7,578 nucleotides of DNA from an uncultured Collinsella sp. (lineage in GTDB: Bacteria; Actinomycetota; Coriobacteriia; Coriobacteriales; Coriobacteriaceae): the NCBI GenBank assembly GCA_902496455.1, contig CABVAY010000062.1, positions 1 through 7,578 on the forward strand. The letters are read 5' to 3'. Shown here piece by piece: positions 5,983 to 7,578 of this stretch; the first letter of the stretch is position 1, and each line of letters starts with the position of its first letter. The notes under the pieces were generated by a model that saw only the letters and a list, made by a program, of their open reading frames with translations, made no database searches and was not told the origin of the DNA. A program made the translations under genes and the position numbers.

Positions 5983-6909
5983 CTAGTGCTCCTCGCCGGC
6001 GCGGGCCAGGTCGTAGGGCGTGGTCTGATAGACGTAGTAGTTGAGCCAGTTGGTGTAGAACAGCTGAGCCTGGCTGCGCCAGACGTTGCGCGGCTCGGCG
6101 GTGGGGTCGTCGTTCGGGAAGTAATGCGCCGGCACCTGAGGGTTGAGCCCGCGCTTAACGTCGCGCTCGTACTCCAGACGCAACGTGTCGGTATCATACT
6201 CGGGGTGACCAAATACAAAGAAGCGACGGCTGTCGGTCGACTTGACGATGTACAGGCCCACCTCGTCTGACACGGCCACGACCTCAAGCTGCGGCTCGGC
6301 CTCCACGTCCTCGCGGCGCACATCGGTGTTGCGCGAATGCACGGCATAGAAACGGTCGTCAAAGCCGCGGACCAGCGGGCTTTGCGGCTTCACCAGATAA
6401 TGCTCGAACACGCCGCTCGCCTTTGCCGGCAGATCGTGCTTCTGGATACCGTAATGATGGTAGAGCCCCGCCTGTGCGCCCCAACAAATGTGCAGCGTAG
6501 AGTGCACGTGCGTGGTGGACCAATCCATGATCTGGCAGAGCTCGGGCCAGTAGTCGACCTCCTCGAACGGCATCTGCTCCACCGGCGCGCCCGTGATGAT
6601 CAGGCCGTCGTAGTGGATGTCGCGGATGTCGTCGAACGTGCGGTAGAACGTCTCCAGGTGGCCGGCGCTCACGTGCGTGGCCTCGTGCGTCTTGGTGCGC
6701 AGCAGGTCCACCTCCACCTGCAGCGGCGTGTTGGAGAGCTTGCGCATGATCTGCGTCTCAGTGGCGATCTTAGTGGGCATGAGGTTGAGGATGAGCACGC
6801 GCAGCGGACGGATGTCCTGGTGCAGCGCGCGGTACTCGGTCATGACAAAGATGTTCTCGCTCTCGAGCTGCGCGGCGGCAGGGAGAGCGTCGGGGATACG
6901 AATGGGCAT
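5983..6909 (-). CDS. metA: Homoserine O-acyltransferase MetA, predicted acetyl-CoA type
   Basis: This complete 308-residue cytosolic enzyme activates L-homoserine by O-acylation, the first committed step of methionine synthesis. Active-site residues sit at the family's standard numbers: nucleophile C142 in HICWGAQAG, K47 in LNLMPTK, and H235 and E237 in GHPEYD. The segment TGAPVEQMPFEEV puts Glu at 111. In characterised MetA proteins Glu111 (Bacillus cereus) goes with acetyl-CoA and Gly111 (E. coli) with succinyl-CoA, so this is predicted to make O-acetyl-homoserine; that is inference from one residue. AAGGAG lies five bases before the ATG. Family 1 repeats follow the stop. The leader (6910 to about 6960) is short, with no SAM riboswitch seen. 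It is divergent from the dehydrogenase gene at 7120, with no other methionine gene adjacent. Confidence 0.95.
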   Translation of the reverse strand: MPIRIPDALPAAAQLESENIFVMTEYRALHQDIRPLRVLILNLMPTKIATETQIMRKLSNTPLQVEVDLLRTKTHEATHVSAGHLETFYRTFDDIRDIHYDGLIITGAPVEQMPFEEVDYWPELCQIMDWSTTHVHSTLHICWGAQAGLYHHYGIQKHDLPAKASGVFEHYLVKPQSPLVRGFDDRFYAVHSRNTDVRREDVEAEPQLEVVAVSDEVGLYIVKSTDSRRFFVFGHPEYDTDTLRLEYERDVKRGLNPQVPAHYFPNDDPTAEPRNVWRSQAQLFYTNWLNYYVYQTTPYDLARAGEEH

Positions 6910-7012
6910 GGATGCTCCTTACGAGTCAGTTGCAGCTATGGTACAACGACCGGCCCCATCCGCGCGAGTGCATCGCCCAGCGATGCCGTCAGCGGCCCAA
7001 ATCACTCCAAAA

Positions 7013-7042
7013 GTAGAGATTAAGGCATGTCCCAAAATCTAC
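7013..7042 (-). repeat. Family 2 palindromic repeat, reverse copy
   Basis: This 30-base segment, opening GTAGA and closing TCTAC around GGCATGTCCC, is the inverse of the terminator core at 3435-3465 with a few changes. The left arm is partly degraded, so only the outer five base pairs remain solid. It lies between two divergent genes, where a terminator is not needed for either, which argues for a dispersed element rather than a gene-specific terminator. Confidence 0.75.
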
Positions 7043-7076
7043 GACACTTTAGCCTAGCAAAGTAACAGCAGAACGC

Positions 7077-7082
7077 TACAAT
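7077..7082 (+). promoter_or_regulatory. Possible -10 box for the dehydrogenase gene
   Basis: TACAAT matches the -10 consensus at 5 of 6 positions and would give a leader of about 30 bases. A weak -35 candidate, TAGCAA, lies at 7055-7060 with a 16-base gap and only half the consensus. The whole divergent region 6910-7119 must also hold the metA promoter, which I could not place. Confidence 0.45.
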
Positions 7083-7119
7083 GGTTCGACGCGAAAAACT
7101 CGGCCGAAAGGATACATAT

Positions 7120-7578
7120 ATGTACCAGACGCGTAAGATTGGTGTGGTCGGCCAGGGCCACGTAGGAGCACATGTCGCCAACAGCCTGCTTATGCAGGGC
7201 ATTGCCGATGAGCTGTACCTGTGCGATATCAACGAGGCCAAGGTGACGTCCGAAGTCCAGGACCTGCGCGACTCCCTTTCGTTTGTCCCGTACAGCACCA
7301 AGATCGTCAACTGCTACGACCACTACGAGGAGCTGGCCTGCTGCGACGTCATCGTCAACGCCGCCGGCAAGGTCGCATTGGCCGCTGGCAACCGCGACGG
7401 CGAGCTGTTCTTTACCACCGACGCCGCCCGCACCTTTGCCAAGCGCATCGTCGACGCCGGCTTTGACGGCATCTTCGTGAGCATCTCCAACCCCTGCGAC
7501 GTCGTGTGCACCGAGCTGTGGCACCTGACCGGCTACGATCCCAAGAAGATCATCGGCTCGGGCTGCGGCCTGGACTCC
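7120..7578 (+). CDS. L-2-hydroxyacid dehydrogenase, LDH/MDH superfamily (3' end outside window)
   Basis: The first 153 residues of a cytosolic NAD-dependent dehydrogenase that interconverts a 2-oxoacid and an L-2-hydroxyacid; a whole protein would be about 300-320 residues. The Rossmann motif is G11-x-G13-xx-G16, and D36 ends strand 2, the usual sign of NAD rather than NADP. SISNPCDVV (121-129) is the conserved Asn-Pro...Asp segment, and the window ends in GSGCGLDS, matching the LDH-type G(S/T)G..LDS motif. The substrate-loop segment AGKVALAAGNRDGELF (82-97) lacks the usual LDH loop pattern and, with KIGVVGQGHVGAHVA, recalls L-2-hydroxyisocaproate dehydrogenase of lactobacilli, so lactate is only one possible substrate. 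The catalytic His is beyond the window. AAAGGA ends seven bases before the ATG. The gene is divergent from metA. Confidence 0.88.
   Translation, partial: MYQTRKIGVVGQGHVGAHVANSLLMQGIADELYLCDINEAKVTSEVQDLRDSLSFVPYSTKIVNCYDHYEELACCDVIVNAAGKVALAAGNRDGELFFTTDAARTFAKRIVDAGFDGIFVSISNPCDVVCTELWHLTGYDPKKIIGSGCGLDS

Noticed and set aside
6337..7023. 228-residue forward open frame
   Set aside because: It is antisense to metA, whose active-site residues are all present, and runs on into the intergenic repeat.
6910..7119. SAM riboswitch or other methionine-responsive leader for metA
   Set aside because: The ribosome binding site lies five bases from the start and the upstream sequence shows no multi-helix riboswitch core; only the family 2 repeat stands out.

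Overview
The window looks like chromosomal DNA from a high-GC Gram-positive gut bacterium of the Coriobacteriia, most likely Collinsella or a close relative. That placement is an inference from GC-rich codon use, strong AAGGAG-type ribosome binding sites, the gene repertoire and many extragenic palindromic repeats; no rRNA or other marker confirms it.

Layout, left to right. 1-380 is a leader with nested inverted repeats, a possible promoter and a GC hairpin just before the ribosome binding site. 381-3425 (+) encodes a complete 1014-residue M16C zinc metallopeptidase of the presequence-protease type, closed by an intrinsic terminator. 3426-3789 has no gene; it holds four alternating copies of an 18-base motif and a hairpin that abuts the next gene's ribosome binding site. 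3790-4386 (+) is 5-formyltetrahydrofolate cyclo-ligase. Converging on it, 4554-5456 (-) encodes a 300-residue protein with an AbiEi-like N-terminal half and a PD-(D/E)XK-like C-terminal half. 5983-6909 (-) is the MetA-type homoserine acyltransferase, with Glu at the position linked to acetyl-CoA use. 7120-7578 (+) is the first 153 residues of an NAD-dependent 2-hydroxyacid (lactate/hydroxyisocaproate/malate type) dehydrogenase, cut by the window end and divergent from metA.

The genes appear to be single-gene units rather than one operon. Formyl-folate salvage and the methionine pathway both touch one-carbon/methionine metabolism, but the intervening gene and opposite strands give no sign of co-regulation. 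The most distinctive content is between the genes: at least four dispersed repeat families occupy most of the non-coding DNA. Two 120-base direct copies of one family (4411-4530 and 5813-5932) bracket the AbiEi-like/nuclease-like gene. No complete new multi-gene defence system is visible; the best candidates for unexplained biology are the repeat families and the repeat-flanked orphan gene.
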